A DNA stretch of 64,000 nt from Thiobacillus sp. 0-1251 (GTDB taxonomy: Bacteria; Pseudomonadota; Gammaproteobacteria; Burkholderiales; Thiobacillaceae): assembly GCA_001899305.1 (NCBI GenBank), contig MKWL01000018.1, positions 62,001 to 126,000 on the forward strand, read 5' to 3'. A program made the position numbers and the translations under genes. The notes beneath the pieces are model-generated. The model was not told the origin of the DNA. It worked only from the letters and a program-made list of their open reading frames with translations, and searched no databases. Shown here piece by piece: positions 43,185 through 52,616 of the stretch. The first letter of the stretch is position 1, and the number at the start of each line of letters is the position of its first letter.

Positions 43185-44885
43185 ATGTACCAATATGACG
43201 AATACGACCAGTGCACGGTTGATGAGCGTGTCACACAGTTCACCCATCAGACTGCCCGTTATCTCGCCGGGGAGTTGAGTGAAGACGAGTACCGCCCGCT
43301 ACGCCTGCAGAACGGCCTGTATATCCAGCGCCACGCGCCGATGCTGCGTATTGCCGTTCCTTACGGCAACTTGCGCTCGTCCCAGTTGCGCATGCTCGGC
43401 CATATCGCGCGTACCTACGATCACGGCTATGCTCACTTCAGCACGCGCCAGAATGTGCAGTTCAACTGGCCGAAACTGGAGGATGTGCCGGAAATTCTGG
43501 GTCTACTCGCCACGGTGCAGATGCACGCCATCCAGACCTCAGGCAACTGCATCCGCAATGTCACCGCCGATCCCTTTGCCGGGGTCGCTGCCGATGAACA
43601 TATCGACCCACGGCCGTGGTGCGAAATCGTGCGCCAGTGGAGTACCTCCCACCCCGAGTTCTCCTTTCTGCCACGCAAGTTCAAGTTCGCCGTCAATGGC
43701 GCCGTGGAGGATCGTGCCATCATCCGGGCCCACGACATTGGCCTCGATCTTACCCGTGACGCCGATGGCAATATAGGTTTCCGCGTGCTGGTTGGGGGAG
43801 GCCTCGGCCGCACGCCGATCCTCGGCGAGGAAGTGTGCCCTTTCGTGCCCTGGCAGCAGATGCTCAATTATTGCGAGGCCATCCTGCGGATCTACAACTT
43901 GCATGGCCGTCGCGACAACGCCTACAAGGCGCGCATCAAGATTCTGGTGAAATCGCTCGGTGTCGCGGAGTTCACGCGTCAGGTGGAGGCCGAATTCGCG
44001 TATACCCGAGAGGGCATCTCTACATTGACACAGGCAGAAATCGACCGCGTCACGAGGCGCTTCAACGACCCGGTGTTGCCCGAGCTACCAGCCGAGGATG
44101 CCGGCTACGCTGCGCAACTGGCAGGCAACAAGGCTTTTGCCAACTGGGTAAGACACAACATACGCGCGCACAAGGTACGGGGTTACGCCAGTGTGGTCCT
44201 GTCGCTGAAGAAGACCGGCGTCACGCCGGGCGATATCACTGCCGACCAGTTCGACGCGGTGGCCGACCTGGCCGATCAATACGCCTTCGGCGAGGTCCGC
44301 AGTACGCACGAACAGAACCTGGTGCTCCCCAGTGTGCGCCTGGCAGACCTGTTCACTGTATGGCAGGAGGCACGCAACCTCGGCCTGGCAACCGCCAATA
44401 TCGGCCTGCTGACCGACATGATCGTTTGCCCTGGCGCAGATTTCTGCGTGTTGGCCAATGCCAAATCGATCCCGATCGCCAGCGCCATCCAAAACCGGTT
44501 CGACAATCTAGACTACCTGCACGACATCGGCGAACTCGAACTCAACATCTCCGGTTGCATGAATGCCTGCGGCCATCACCACGTCGGCCATATCGGCGTG
44601 CTCGGCGTCGACAAGAACGGCGAGGAGTGGTACCAGGTGACGATAGGGGGAAACCAGGGCAATAAGGCCGTGCTCGGCAAGGTCATCGGCCCGTCCTTTG
44701 CGGCTACAGAGGTACCGGACGTGATCAGTTCGCTGATCAACAACTACATCGACTACCGTCATGAAGATGAGCGCTTCATCGACACCGTGCGCCGGGTCGG
44801 CATCGAGTCGTTCAAGACACGCGTGTATGTCGAGCGTGGCGCGCGCCTCGAGGAAAGGAAGCCTCCCAATGCCTCAAGTCATTAA
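43185..44885 (+). CDS. cysI: Sulfite/nitrite reductase haemoprotein (CysI-type)
   Basis: The 566-residue sirohaem reductase has two ferrodoxin-like half repeats. Conserved stretches are HFSTRQNVQFNWPKLEDVP, TSGNCIRNVTADPFAG, FLPRKFKFAVNG and the 4Fe-4S/sirohaem cysteines in CPGADFCVLA and SGCMNACGHHHVGHIG. This is the single-gene CysI type of betaproteobacteria, normally followed by a DUF934 gene, as here. It reduces sulfite to sulfide for biosynthesis in the cytoplasm. No FNR-type CysJ is adjacent. Confidence 0.92.
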   Translation: MYQYDEYDQCTVDERVTQFTHQTARYLAGELSEDEYRPLRLQNGLYIQRHAPMLRIAVPYGNLRSSQLRMLGHIARTYDHGYAHFSTRQNVQFNWPKLEDVPEILGLLATVQMHAIQTSGNCIRNVTADPFAGVAADEHIDPRPWCEIVRQWSTSHPEFSFLPRKFKFAVNGAVEDRAIIRAHDIGLDLTRDADGNIGFRVLVGGGLGRTPILGEEVCPFVPWQQMLNYCEAILRIYNLHGRRDNAYKARIKILVKSLGVAEFTRQVEAEFAYTREGISTLTQAEIDRVTRRFNDPVLPELPAEDAGYAAQLAGNKAFANWVRHNIRAHKVRGYASVVLSLKKTGVTPGDITADQFDAVADLADQYAFGEVRSTHEQNLVLPSVRLADLFTVWQEARNLGLATANIGLLTDMIVCPGADFCVLANAKSIPIASAIQNRFDNLDYLHDIGELELNISGCMNACGHHHVGHIGVLGVDKNGEEWYQVTIGGNQGNKAVLGKVIGPSFAATEVPDVISSLINNYIDYRHEDERFIDTVRRVGIESFKTRVYVERGARLEERKPPNASSH

Positions 44886-45105
44886 GAACGGTCGCATTCA
44901 AGACGACGAATGGAAAGTGCTGCGTTTGGCCGAAAACGATGAGGCTGCCACGGTGTGGGTACCGGCTGGTCGCGTAATCGTACCACTGGTGGTGTGGCAG
45001 GTTCAGCGTCTGCTACTGGCGGGCCGAGCCGAGGCAGGTAACCTTGCGGTCAAGGCGCTCCCTTTGGTCGCTGGGACGCCGCTAAAGCGGCGCCCCTTAC
45101 CTTAA
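44869..45105 (+). pseudogene. Truncated DUF934 gene fused to an attC-like site
   Basis: The frame encodes 78 residues starting MPQVIKNGRIQDDEW and overlaps cysI by 17 bp. DUF934 proteins that follow cysI are normally about 150-170 residues. Here homology-like sequence stops near GRAEAGNLAV and the rest is encoded by an attC-like repeat (45036-45114). The missing 3' part is not visible downstream. The function of DUF934 in sulfite reduction is accessory, so it may be lost or supplied elsewhere. Confidence 0.75.
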
Positions 45106-45114
45106 ACGTTAGCC
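45036..45114 (+). repeat. attC-like recombination site 1 (degenerate left end)
   Basis: The right half, CTTACCTTAAACGTTAGCC, ends in the GTTAGCC simple site, with a central stem around GCCGCTAAAGCGGC. The left end is AGGTAAC, only a partial match to RYYYAAC. Confidence 0.6.
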
Positions 45115-45117
45115 ACT

Positions 45118-45696
45118 ATGAATATCGATTTCGCCACATCGGAGCATGCTGAACAAATCGCTGCGTTACACGCGGCAAGTTGGGCTGCAACATACAGCGA
45201 TGTCCTGAGCCCGTATTATCTGGAGCGCGTAGTCCCGACGGAGCGCCTGGCAATCTGGCAGGAACGTTTTGAAAATCCGAAAGTAAATCAATTTGCTTTG
45301 GTCGCCCTAGAGGCTGGGGCAGTGGTTGCGTTTGCCTGTGCATTCGTTGGGGAGCATTCAGATTGGGGCTCATATCTTGATAACTTACACGTCAAGCCAT
45401 CTCATCAGGGTCGCGGCGTTGGCAGTAGTTTGCTTTTGCAGGTGGCCGCCATCTGTGAGCAAAGATGCTCGGGCCAAGGCTTGTACCTTTTAGTGAACCA
45501 GTCCAACTTACGCGCACAGAAGTTTTATTTGGCGCTTGGCGCTCAAAATTCTCAAGCAGCGGTTTGGAATGCGCCCGATGGCACCAGTGTCCCAACTTTT
45601 CGGTTCAGTTTGGCATCCGCAGCCGCTCTTGCGGAAAACGCGGCTAACTCTGCATTCGAGAGGGACGCGCCAAAAGCGGCGCGCCCCTCAATTTGA
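45118..45696 (+). CDS. GNAT N-acetyltransferase in a gene cassette
   Basis: The 192-residue protein has the acetyl-CoA loop LHVKPSHQGRGVGSSLL and NLRAQKFYLALGA of GNAT enzymes. It starts 3 bp after attC-like site 1, and its last ~18 residues are encoded by attC-like site 2, a usual sign of a cassette gene. Base composition is lower in GC than the neighbours. The substrate is unknown; GNATs are among the commonest cassette-borne genes. Confidence 0.88.
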   Translation: MNIDFATSEHAEQIAALHAASWAATYSDVLSPYYLERVVPTERLAIWQERFENPKVNQFALVALEAGAVVAFACAFVGEHSDWGSYLDNLHVKPSHQGRGVGSSLLLQVAAICEQRCSGQGLYLLVNQSNLRAQKFYLALGAQNSQAAVWNAPDGTSVPTFRFSLASAAALAENAANSAFERDAPKAARPSI

Positions 45697-45705
45697 ACGT
45701 TAGAG
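45642..45705 (+). repeat. attC site 2
   Basis: From GGCTAAC to GTTAGAG, with paired arms GAGGGACGCGCC and GGCGCGCCCCTC around AAAAGC, and AATTTGAACGTTAG at the right end. This has the R''-L''-L'-R' layout of attC. Confidence 0.82.
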
Positions 45706-45715
45706 CGCTAAACCC

Positions 45716-46069
45716 GTGAGACCATTTCTTGCAATCACGCTTGCCTCCGCCTTGGCTCTCAGTGGGTGTGGTGGCGCTTGCGGAAATGAAGTCTCCCAAA
45801 CCATTTCTTCACCGTCCGGGCAACTAAAAGCCGTTGTCTTCTCTCGCAACTGCGGCGCCACAACGGGAGTAAACACCCAGGTCTCAATCTTGCGCGCCGA
45901 AGAAGCTCTTCCTAATGAGGGCGCCAATACATTTATTGCCAATGGTGCCATGCCTATCGTCGTACAGTGGCAAAACGACAAAACTATTCAAATCTTCGGG
46001 TTGGGTGCATCCACCCCAATCAAACAAAATCTCACTGTTTCGGGGGTAGGGGTGGTCTATGCAAACTAA
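45716..46069 (+). CDS. Hypothetical lipoprotein in a gene cassette
   Basis: The 117-residue protein is started by GTG. Its signal has a lipobox (ALALSGCGG), and the remaining sequence is a small beta-rich domain (KAVVFSRNCGATTGVNTQ). No family is recognised. It sits exactly between attC sites 2 and 3, so it is a cassette gene. Lower GC than the chromosome fits acquisition. Confidence 0.75.
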   Translation: MRPFLAITLASALALSGCGGACGNEVSQTISSPSGQLKAVVFSRNCGATTGVNTQVSILRAEEALPNEGANTFIANGAMPIVVQWQNDKTIQIFGLGASTPIKQNLTVSGVGVVYAN

Positions 46070-46074
46070 TCGCG

Positions 46075-46169
46075 CTCTAACACCTCGGTCGAGAGGGAAC
46101 CAAACAGCTGCGCTGTTTGGTTCCCTCCGCGCTTCGCGCTCCGGCGGCCCCTCACCTCAAACGTTAGGG
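46075..46169 (+). repeat. attC site 3
   Basis: From CTCTAAC to GTTAGGG. It contains a near-perfect stem GAGGGAACCAAACAG and its complement with a short loop, and the right end CACCTCAAACGTTAG matches the other sites. Confidence 0.85.
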
Positions 46170-46251
46170 AATAGCGAATGTCCGTAAAGAGCGTATCCGT
46201 CAAATCCCTGCCTGGTCTGCTCTTGCTTGCCTTTGTAGGTGGCGCATAATC

Positions 46252-46500
46252 GTGATTGAAAGCGCAGCGCATGGCGGAAAACCTTTCGGGATTGTCGAAG
46301 ATGTCGTTGTTTCGAGTGATTGGCAAGGGAAGGGGATCGGAAAAAAAATGATGTTGTTTGCCATGCAACACTGCCAGAAACGAGGATGTTACAAGCTAGC
46401 GCTGTCGAGCCATTTGCAGCGCGGTGAGGCACATACATTCTACGAGTCGCTCGGTTTCGAAAAACATGGTTTCAGTTTTCAAATAGCCTGGGCCGCTTGA
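46252..46500 (+). pseudogene. 5'-truncated GNAT acetyltransferase (cassette remnant)
   Basis: The 82 residues hold only the C-terminal half of a GNAT: HGGKPFGIVEDVVVSSDWQGKGIGKKMM and AHTFYESLGFEKHG. The N-terminal 60-70 residues are absent. Upstream, an ATG at 46178 opens a 23-residue frame (MSVKSVSVKSLPG...) ending at 46249. A stem GATTG.TGAAG/CTTCA.CAATC at about 46507-46537 may be a decayed attC. Confidence 0.65.
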
Positions 46501-46601
46501 TTAAATGATTGCTGAAGTCAAAGGCTTCATCAATCGGTTACACGGTTACATGGGGATTTCCGCGATCAATGTTTTATTCTTGATGTGATATTGCCGCATC
46601 C

Positions 46602-47354
46602 ATGACAATTCCCTGGCTGATTGCGATTTCTCTTGTCGTTGGCATGCTCATCGGTGCGGTAGGCATAGGCGGGATCCTACTCATTCCTGCACTCAATATT
46701 CTCGGGGGATTGACAATCCAGGAGGCCATGGCGACAGCATTGGCCACTTTTATTTTTACGGGCGTTATTGGAACCTTTTCATTTCAACGTCGTGGAAGTA
46801 TCGACTGGGGCATTACTGTACCGTTGTGCATTGGAGCGGCAATCTTTGGATTTTTCGGCGCCTGGGCAAATGCAAAAATCAATGCGCACGGGCTCGCGTT
46901 GATCCTGTCTTCGATTATTGTTTTCGCGGGTGTTTACACTTTCTATACGAAAAACAAAACGAAAGCGGTCGTATTCAAAAATCGCCCGGGATTACAGCAG
47001 GTATTGTTGGTTGGCGTGGGCGCCGTCGTGGGTTTTGGCTCAGGCCTTACCGGAGTCGGAGGGCCTGCTTTGTCTGTTCCCATGATGATTTTGCTGGGAT
47101 TTCCTCCCCTGAGCACAATTGGCGCAAGCCAGGTGATTCAGATTCTGGCCGCCATCTCGGGGACAGCCGGGAATCTGCAATACGGGTCGTTTGATTACAA
47201 ACTCCTGGTTATTTGTACCCTTTTTGAAATCATAGGTGTCGTACTCGGTGTACGGATCGTGCATGCAATGAATGCGCAGGTTTTGCGAAGTTGCGTAGGC
47301 GTATTGTGCATTCTTGTGGGTGCGGGGCTCATGATGCGGGCGTTGGAGTTTTGA
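46602..47354 (+). CDS. TauE/SafE-family sulfite or organosulfonate exporter
   Basis: The 250-residue membrane protein has about eight hydrophobic segments. Family motifs are GAVGIGGILLIPAL near the N-terminus and GFGSGLTGVGGPALSVPMM in the middle, the paired repeats of TauE/SafE. It exports sulfite, sulfoacetate or related anions. It lies between the cassette region and the fds operon, and a role in removing sulfite from sulfur oxidation is plausible. Confidence 0.87.
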   Translation: MTIPWLIAISLVVGMLIGAVGIGGILLIPALNILGGLTIQEAMATALATFIFTGVIGTFSFQRRGSIDWGITVPLCIGAAIFGFFGAWANAKINAHGLALILSSIIVFAGVYTFYTKNKTKAVVFKNRPGLQQVLLVGVGAVVGFGSGLTGVGGPALSVPMMILLGFPPLSTIGASQVIQILAAISGTAGNLQYGSFDYKLLVICTLFEIIGVVLGVRIVHAMNAQVLRSCVGVLCILVGAGLMMRALEF

Positions 47355-47557
47355 TGGCCTGTCGGAGTTGATATGCAGGGAACCCTGCCTACAGGGCGCG
47401 TGGTGTCCTGGAGTTGTTCACCCCAGTGGAAATATGGGTCATGCCTGACCCAGGTACTCAAGATTCGAGCTGAAGCCGCAGCCGCCCGAAGGCTGAATTC
47501 ATAAACTGGTTCGAACCTACTACAAAATGCCCGATGGTTCACTGTGAATCGTGACGG

Positions 47558-47587
47558 TGTGACAATTTGTGTCGACTCCAGACCACT
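47558..47587. promoter_or_regulatory. Activator-site block upstream of fdsG, shared with mtoX
   Basis: TGTGACAATTTGT (47558-47570), then GTCGACTCCAGACCACT. Thirteen bases are identical to the mtoX block at 41270 and CTCCAGAYCACT follows at the same distance. It lies about 160 bp from the sigma-54 promoter. Confidence 0.7.
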
Positions 47588-47717
47588 TTTCTGTTTGATC
47601 AGACATGACATTCTGTCCCGGCGCTGGGTATTGCTGGGCTGGGTTCGCGTGCTTTGCGATTGATTAGGCGGTTGTTTATGAATGATTTTGCAATCGCCCC
47701 AGTTTGAAAAAATCGAT

Positions 47718-47733
47718 TGGCACGCGAATTGCA
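47718..47733 (+). promoter_or_regulatory. Predicted sigma-54 promoter of the fds operon
   Basis: TGGCACGCGAATTGCA is a full consensus match (TGGCACG-N4-TTGCA), 53 bp before the fdsG ATG. Confidence 0.85.
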
Positions 47734-47785
47734 GAGAGCTTTCAAACACCTGCTTCAATGGTTTTCTTGATTGCTCAGAGGATTT

Positions 47786-48211
47786 ATGTCCAATACAAAT
47801 CAAGCCGACTTGTTGCCCGCATTGCACCGGCTACAGGAAAAATTCGGCTATATCCCCGACCATGCCATTGCCGACTTGGCAAAAGCCCACAACATGGCAC
47901 AGGCCGAAGTGGTCGGCGTCATCGGCTTCTATCATGATTTTCGTCGTACGCCGCCCGGCCGTCAGCGCCTTCGGATATGTCGTGCAGAGTCGTGCCAGGC
48001 CATGGGAGCGGATGCGCTGGCCATGCACGCCAGCACGCAGCTCGGCGTCGAGTTTGGCGCCACTACAGCCGATGGCGAGGTGACGCTGGAAGCAGCGTAT
48101 TGCCTCGGCAACTGTGCCTGTTCGCCGGCGGTGATGCTGGACGACGATTTGCACGGTCGTGTCAGCGTCGAACGCCTTGACGCCATACTTGCAGAAGGAC
48201 GGGGGGTATGA
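47786..48211 (+). CDS. fdsG: NAD-dependent formate dehydrogenase gamma subunit
   Basis: The 141-residue NuoE-like subunit has a thioredoxin-fold 2Fe-2S site with CRAESCQAMG and CLGNCACSPAVM. The ATG at 47786 follows CAGAGGA. It passes electrons between FdsA and the FMN of FdsB in the soluble formate dehydrogenase, the last step of C1 oxidation (formate to CO2 with NADH). Its stop overlaps the fdsB start (ATGA). Confidence 0.93.
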   Translation: MSNTNQADLLPALHRLQEKFGYIPDHAIADLAKAHNMAQAEVVGVIGFYHDFRRTPPGRQRLRICRAESCQAMGADALAMHASTQLGVEFGATTADGEVTLEAAYCLGNCACSPAVMLDDDLHGRVSVERLDAILAEGRGV

Positions 48212-49770
48212 CGCAACGGATTTTTGTGCCCCGCGATGCCAGTGCCGTATCGGTGGGCGCGGAGCGTGTGTGCCGAACGATCGAGAACGAGGCCCGGAAC
48301 CGCGGACTGGAAGTGGAAATCGTGCGCAACGGCTCGCGTGGATTGTATTGGCTGGAACCGCTGATCGAGGTCGAGATCGACGGACAACGCATCGCCTATG
48401 GGCCGGTTGCTCCAGAGGACGTGCCTGGCCTGTTCGAGGCTGGATGGCTGCGGGGCGGCGCGCATGCCTTGTTCCACGGTCCCAGTGAGGAGATTCCCTA
48501 TCTGAAGCGCCAAACCCGGCTCACCTTTGCCCGCATGGGTGTCACCGATCCTCTTTCGCTGGAGGATTACCGCGCGCATGGCGGACTCAAGGGATTGGAG
48601 CGTGCGCTCGACATGAAGGCCGAAGACATCGTGGATGCCGTCGATACGGGTGGCCTGCGTGGCCGCGGCGGCGCAGGTTTTCCCACGGGAATCAAGTGGC
48701 GTACCGTGATGAATGCGGATGGCGGACAGAAATACATCGTCTGCAATGCCGACGAGGGGGACTCCGGTACCTTCTCGGACCGCATGCTGATGGAGGGCGA
48801 TCCCTTTTGCCTGATCGAAGGCATGATCATTGCCGGCCTGGCAGTTGGGGCGGACACCGGTTACATCTACCTGCGTTCGGAATACCCGGATGCCTGGGAC
48901 GTGCTGGAGGATGCCATCGTCACGGCCACGCGTGAAGGCATACTGGGCGCCAATGTGCTCGGTTCCGGACGACGCTTCGAACTGAATCTTTTCAAGGGTG
49001 CCGGGGCCTACGTGTGTGGCGAGGAAACCTCGTTGCTGGAGAGCATCGAGGGCAAGCGCGGTCTGGTCCGCGCCAAGCCGCCGCTGCCTGCGTTGGAGGG
49101 ACTGTTCGGCCGGCCCACGGTGGTCAACAACGTCATCACGCTGGCCAGCGTACCCTGGATCCTGGCGCATGGCGGCGAGGCCTACAAAGCACACGGCAGC
49201 GGTCGTTCGCGCGGCACGCTGCCGTTCCAGCTCGCAGGCAACCTGAAGCGACCCGGCCTGGTCGAGGTCGCCTTCGGCATGACCCTGCGCGAACTGCTTT
49301 ACGATTTCGGCGGCGGCTCTGCCAGCGGACGGCCGATCCGCGCCGTGCAGGTGGGCGGACCACTTGGCGCCTATCTGCCCGAGTCGCGCTTCGACCTGCC
49401 CCTCGATTACGAGGCGTTTGCGGCAGTCGGCGCCACGGTGGGCCATGGCGGGATCGTTGCCTTCGACGACAGCGTCGACATGGCGAAAATGGCCCGCTAT
49501 GCCATGGAATTCTGCGCCATCGAGTCCTGCGGAAAATGCACACCGTGCCGCATCGGTTCGGTTCGCGGCGTGGAGTTGCTGGACAGCATGCTGGCCGCGC
49601 GTCCGCAACGCTCCAACGACGACACCCTGTTGCGCGATCTCTGCCAGACTATGCTGGAAGGGTCGCTTTGCGCCATGGGCGGGATGACGCCGTATCCGGT
49701 TCTGTCCGCGCTTGATCACTATCCTGAAGATTTCGGCCTGTCGCCGAAGCAAGAGGAGGCCTCCACATGA
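48208..49770 (+). CDS. fdsB: NAD-dependent formate dehydrogenase beta subunit
   Basis: The 520-residue NuoF-like subunit carries the NADH/FMN site GLRGRGGAGFPTGIKW and YIVCNADEGDSGTFSDR, and the 4Fe-4S motif ESCGKCTPCRIGSVRG near the C-terminus. An N-terminal NuoE-like extension (about 120 residues) is typical of FdsB. It reduces NAD+. It overlaps fdsG and fdsA by ATGA on both sides. Confidence 0.95.
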   Translation: MTQRIFVPRDASAVSVGAERVCRTIENEARNRGLEVEIVRNGSRGLYWLEPLIEVEIDGQRIAYGPVAPEDVPGLFEAGWLRGGAHALFHGPSEEIPYLKRQTRLTFARMGVTDPLSLEDYRAHGGLKGLERALDMKAEDIVDAVDTGGLRGRGGAGFPTGIKWRTVMNADGGQKYIVCNADEGDSGTFSDRMLMEGDPFCLIEGMIIAGLAVGADTGYIYLRSEYPDAWDVLEDAIVTATREGILGANVLGSGRRFELNLFKGAGAYVCGEETSLLESIEGKRGLVRAKPPLPALEGLFGRPTVVNNVITLASVPWILAHGGEAYKAHGSGRSRGTLPFQLAGNLKRPGLVEVAFGMTLRELLYDFGGGSASGRPIRAVQVGGPLGAYLPESRFDLPLDYEAFAAVGATVGHGGIVAFDDSVDMAKMARYAMEFCAIESCGKCTPCRIGSVRGVELLDSMLAARPQRSNDDTLLRDLCQTMLEGSLCAMGGMTPYPVLSALDHYPEDFGLSPKQEEAST

Positions 49771-52616
49771 GCCTGCATTGCCATCACGACCGGGGTACCC
49801 CGGCACGCACATCCACCCAACACGTCACGCTGTCCATCGACGGCGTTCCCGTTACCGTTCCGGCCGGAACCTCGGTGATGCATGCCGCAGCCGAAGCGGG
49901 AATCGATATTCCCAAGCTGTGTGCGACCGAACAGCTGGAATCATTCGGCTCCTGCCGACTCTGTGTGGTCCAGGTGAAGAACCGGCGTGGTTACCCCGCC
50001 TCATGCACCACGCTGGTGGAGGAGGGCATGGAGGTCACCACCGAGAACGATGCCCTGTTCCGTCTGCGTCGCGGCGTCATGGAGTTGTATATCTCCGATC
50101 ACCCGCTCGACTGCCTGACCTGTTCCGCCAACGGCAACTGTGAACTGCAGGACCAGGCCGGTCGCGTCGGCCTTCGCGAGGTCCGTTACGCCGACGGTCA
50201 AAACCATCTGCAGGAAGCGACGGATACCTCGAATCCCTATTTCGCCTACGATCCGTCGAAGTGCATCGTCTGCTCGCGCTGCGTGCGGGCCTGTTCCGAC
50301 ATCCAGGGCACCTACGCCTTGACCACCACCGAGCGCGGATTCGACAGTCGCATCGCGGCAGCGGGCGGTGAAGATTTCATGTCGTCCGAATGCGTGTCCT
50401 GCGGCGCCTGTGTCGCGGCCTGCCCCACAGCGGCGCTGATGGAAAAATCCGTCATCGAGATGGGGCAGCCTCAGCGCAGCGTCACAACCACCTGCGCCTA
50501 TTGCGGCGTGGGGTGCTCGCTCAATGCCGAGTTGCAAGGCGAGAAGGTGATCCGCATGGTGCCCGACCTCAATGGTGGCGCCAACCATGGCCATGCCTGC
50601 GTCAAGGGCCGCTTCGCGTGGGGCTATGCCACGCACGCCGACCGTATTACCACGCCGATGATCCGCAGTTCGATCCGTGATCCCTGGCGCGAAGTGAGTT
50701 GGGAGGAGGCCATCGCCCACACGGCGAGCGAGCTGCGGCGCCTGCAGGAAAAATACGGGGCTGAATCGATCGGCTCGATCACCTCCTCGCGCTGCTCCAA
50801 CGAGGAGACCTATCTGGTCCAGAAGCTGACCCGTGCGGCCTTTGGCGTCAACAATGTCGACACCTGCGCTCGTGTGTGCCATTCGCCAACCGGGTATGGT
50901 CTCAAGCAGACACTGGGCGAATCGGCGGGGACCCAGGACTTCGATTCCGTGATGCAGGCGGACGTGATCATGGTGATCGGTGCCAACCCGACCGACGGCC
51001 ACCCGGTATTCGGTTCGCGCATGAAGCAGCGCCTGCGTCAGGGAGCCAAGCTGATCGTCGCCGACCCGCGCGCCATCGACCTGGTCGACACGCCGCACGT
51101 GCGCGCCACCCATCACCTGAAGCTGCTGCCCGGCACCAATGTCGCGCTGATCAATGCCCTGGCGCATGTCGTCGTGACCGAGGGGCTGGTCGACGAGGAT
51201 TTCATCGTGGATCGCTGCGAGGCGGAGGCCTTCAACAAATGGCGCACCTTCATTGCCGATCCGCGTCATTCGCCGGAAGCGACCGCATCCGTCACCGGCG
51301 TGCCGGCGGACGAGGTACGCGCGGCTGCGCGACTGTATGCGACGGGCGGCAATGCGGCCATCTACTACGGTTTGGGCGTGACCGAGCATAGCCAGGGATC
51401 CACCATGGTCATGGGGATCGCCAACCTGGCCATGGCCACCGGCAACATCGGGCGCCCCGGCGTCGGCGTCAATCCGCTACGCGGCCAGAACAACGTGCAG
51501 GGCTCGTGCGACATGGGATCCTTCCCGCATGAACTGCCCGGGTATCGCCACGTTTCGGACGTCGCTACCCGCGAGCTGTTCGAGTCGGTCTGGGGCGTTC
51601 CGCTTTCGGACGAACCCGGACTGCGTATCCCGAACATGTTCGACGCGGCCATCGCCGGCAGCTTCAAGGGGCTCTACGTACAGGGCGAGGACATCGCCCA
51701 GTCCGACCCGAACACCGGACATGTCACCCATGCACTGGAGTCCCTGGAGTGTCTGGTGGTGCAGGATCTTTTCCTCAACGAAACTGCGAAATTCGCGCAC
51801 GTCTTTCTGCCGGGCGCCAGCTTCCTTGAAAAGGATGGCACCTTCACCAACGCAGAACGGCGTATTTCGCGCATCCGCAAGGTGATGCGTCCGCTCGCCG
51901 TCTATGCGGACTGGGAAGTGACCCAGATGCTGTCGAACGCACTCGGTTACCCGATGCATTACAGCCACCCGTCCGAGATCATGGACGAAATCGCGCGCCT
52001 GACCCCCACCTTCCACGACGTGTCCTATGCCAAGCTGGACCGGCTGGGAAGTGTCCAGTGGCCCTGCAACGCGGCGCATCCGGACGGCACGCCGACCATG
52101 CATGTGACGGAATTCGTGCGGGGCAAGGGGCGTTTCATGCTGACCGAGTACGTTGCCACGGACGAGCGCGTCAACCGTCGCTTCCCGTTGCTGCTCACCA
52201 CCGGCCGCATCCTGTCGCAATACAACGTTGGCGCTCAGACCCGGCGTACCGCGAATAACGCGTGGCATCCGGAAGACATCCTTGAGCTGCACCCGGTGGA
52301 TGCCGAGGACCGCGGCATCCGCGACGGCGACTGGGTCGGCGTGCAGAGCCGCGCCGGCGAAACCGTGCTGCGCGCGCGAATCAGCGAGCGGATGCAGCCC
52401 GGCGTCGTCTACACCACGTTCCACTGGCCCGGATCCGGCGCCAACGTGGTCACCACGGAGAACTCCGACTGGGCCACCAACTGTCCGGAGTACAAGGTGA
52501 CCGCCGTGCAGCTGTCGCGCGTGGAACAGCCTTCGACCTGGCAGAAACAGTTTGCGCAATTCAGCGAGGAACAGATGAAGCTGCTGAAGCAGGAGCCAGC
52601 CGGTGCGTCTGTGTGA
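49767..52616 (+). CDS. fdsA: NAD-dependent formate dehydrogenase alpha (molybdenum) subunit
   Basis: The 949-residue catalytic subunit starts with a 2Fe-2S domain (CATEQLESFGSCRLC) and a His/Cys cluster (DHPLDCLTCSANGNCELQ). Two 4Fe-4S clusters follow (CIVCSRCVRAC and CVSCGACVAAC), then the molybdopterin domain with CAYCGVGCSLN. The Mo ligand is the Cys in TCARVCHSPTGYG. It oxidises formate to CO2 in the cytoplasm. The start overlaps fdsB and its end overlaps fdhD by 14 bp. Confidence 0.95.
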   Translation: MSLHCHHDRGTPARTSTQHVTLSIDGVPVTVPAGTSVMHAAAEAGIDIPKLCATEQLESFGSCRLCVVQVKNRRGYPASCTTLVEEGMEVTTENDALFRLRRGVMELYISDHPLDCLTCSANGNCELQDQAGRVGLREVRYADGQNHLQEATDTSNPYFAYDPSKCIVCSRCVRACSDIQGTYALTTTERGFDSRIAAAGGEDFMSSECVSCGACVAACPTAALMEKSVIEMGQPQRSVTTTCAYCGVGCSLNAELQGEKVIRMVPDLNGGANHGHACVKGRFAWGYATHADRITTPMIRSSIRDPWREVSWEEAIAHTASELRRLQEKYGAESIGSITSSRCSNEETYLVQKLTRAAFGVNNVDTCARVCHSPTGYGLKQTLGESAGTQDFDSVMQADVIMVIGANPTDGHPVFGSRMKQRLRQGAKLIVADPRAIDLVDTPHVRATHHLKLLPGTNVALINALAHVVVTEGLVDEDFIVDRCEAEAFNKWRTFIADPRHSPEATASVTGVPADEVRAAARLYATGGNAAIYYGLGVTEHSQGSTMVMGIANLAMATGNIGRPGVGVNPLRGQNNVQGSCDMGSFPHELPGYRHVSDVATRELFESVWGVPLSDEPGLRIPNMFDAAIAGSFKGLYVQGEDIAQSDPNTGHVTHALESLECLVVQDLFLNETAKFAHVFLPGASFLEKDGTFTNAERRISRIRKVMRPLAVYADWEVTQMLSNALGYPMHYSHPSEIMDEIARLTPTFHDVSYAKLDRLGSVQWPCNAAHPDGTPTMHVTEFVRGKGRFMLTEYVATDERVNRRFPLLLTTGRILSQYNVGAQTRRTANNAWHPEDILELHPVDAEDRGIRDGDWVGVQSRAGETVLRARISERMQPGVVYTTFHWPGSGANVVTTENSDWATNCPEYKVTAVQLSRVEQPSTWQKQFAQFSEEQMKLLKQEPAGASV

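Larger units (their letters stand above)
47355..47785 (+). promoter_or_regulatory. Control region of the formate dehydrogenase operon
   Basis: This 431-bp gap has no gene. It holds the activator block at 47558-47587 and the sigma-54 promoter at 47718-47733, described separately. Confidence 0.6.

Noticed and set aside
47962-49812. 616-codon minus-strand frame over fdsG and fdsB
   Set aside because: Shadow of strongly conserved fds genes; composition (many His, Gln, Arg) is not protein-like.
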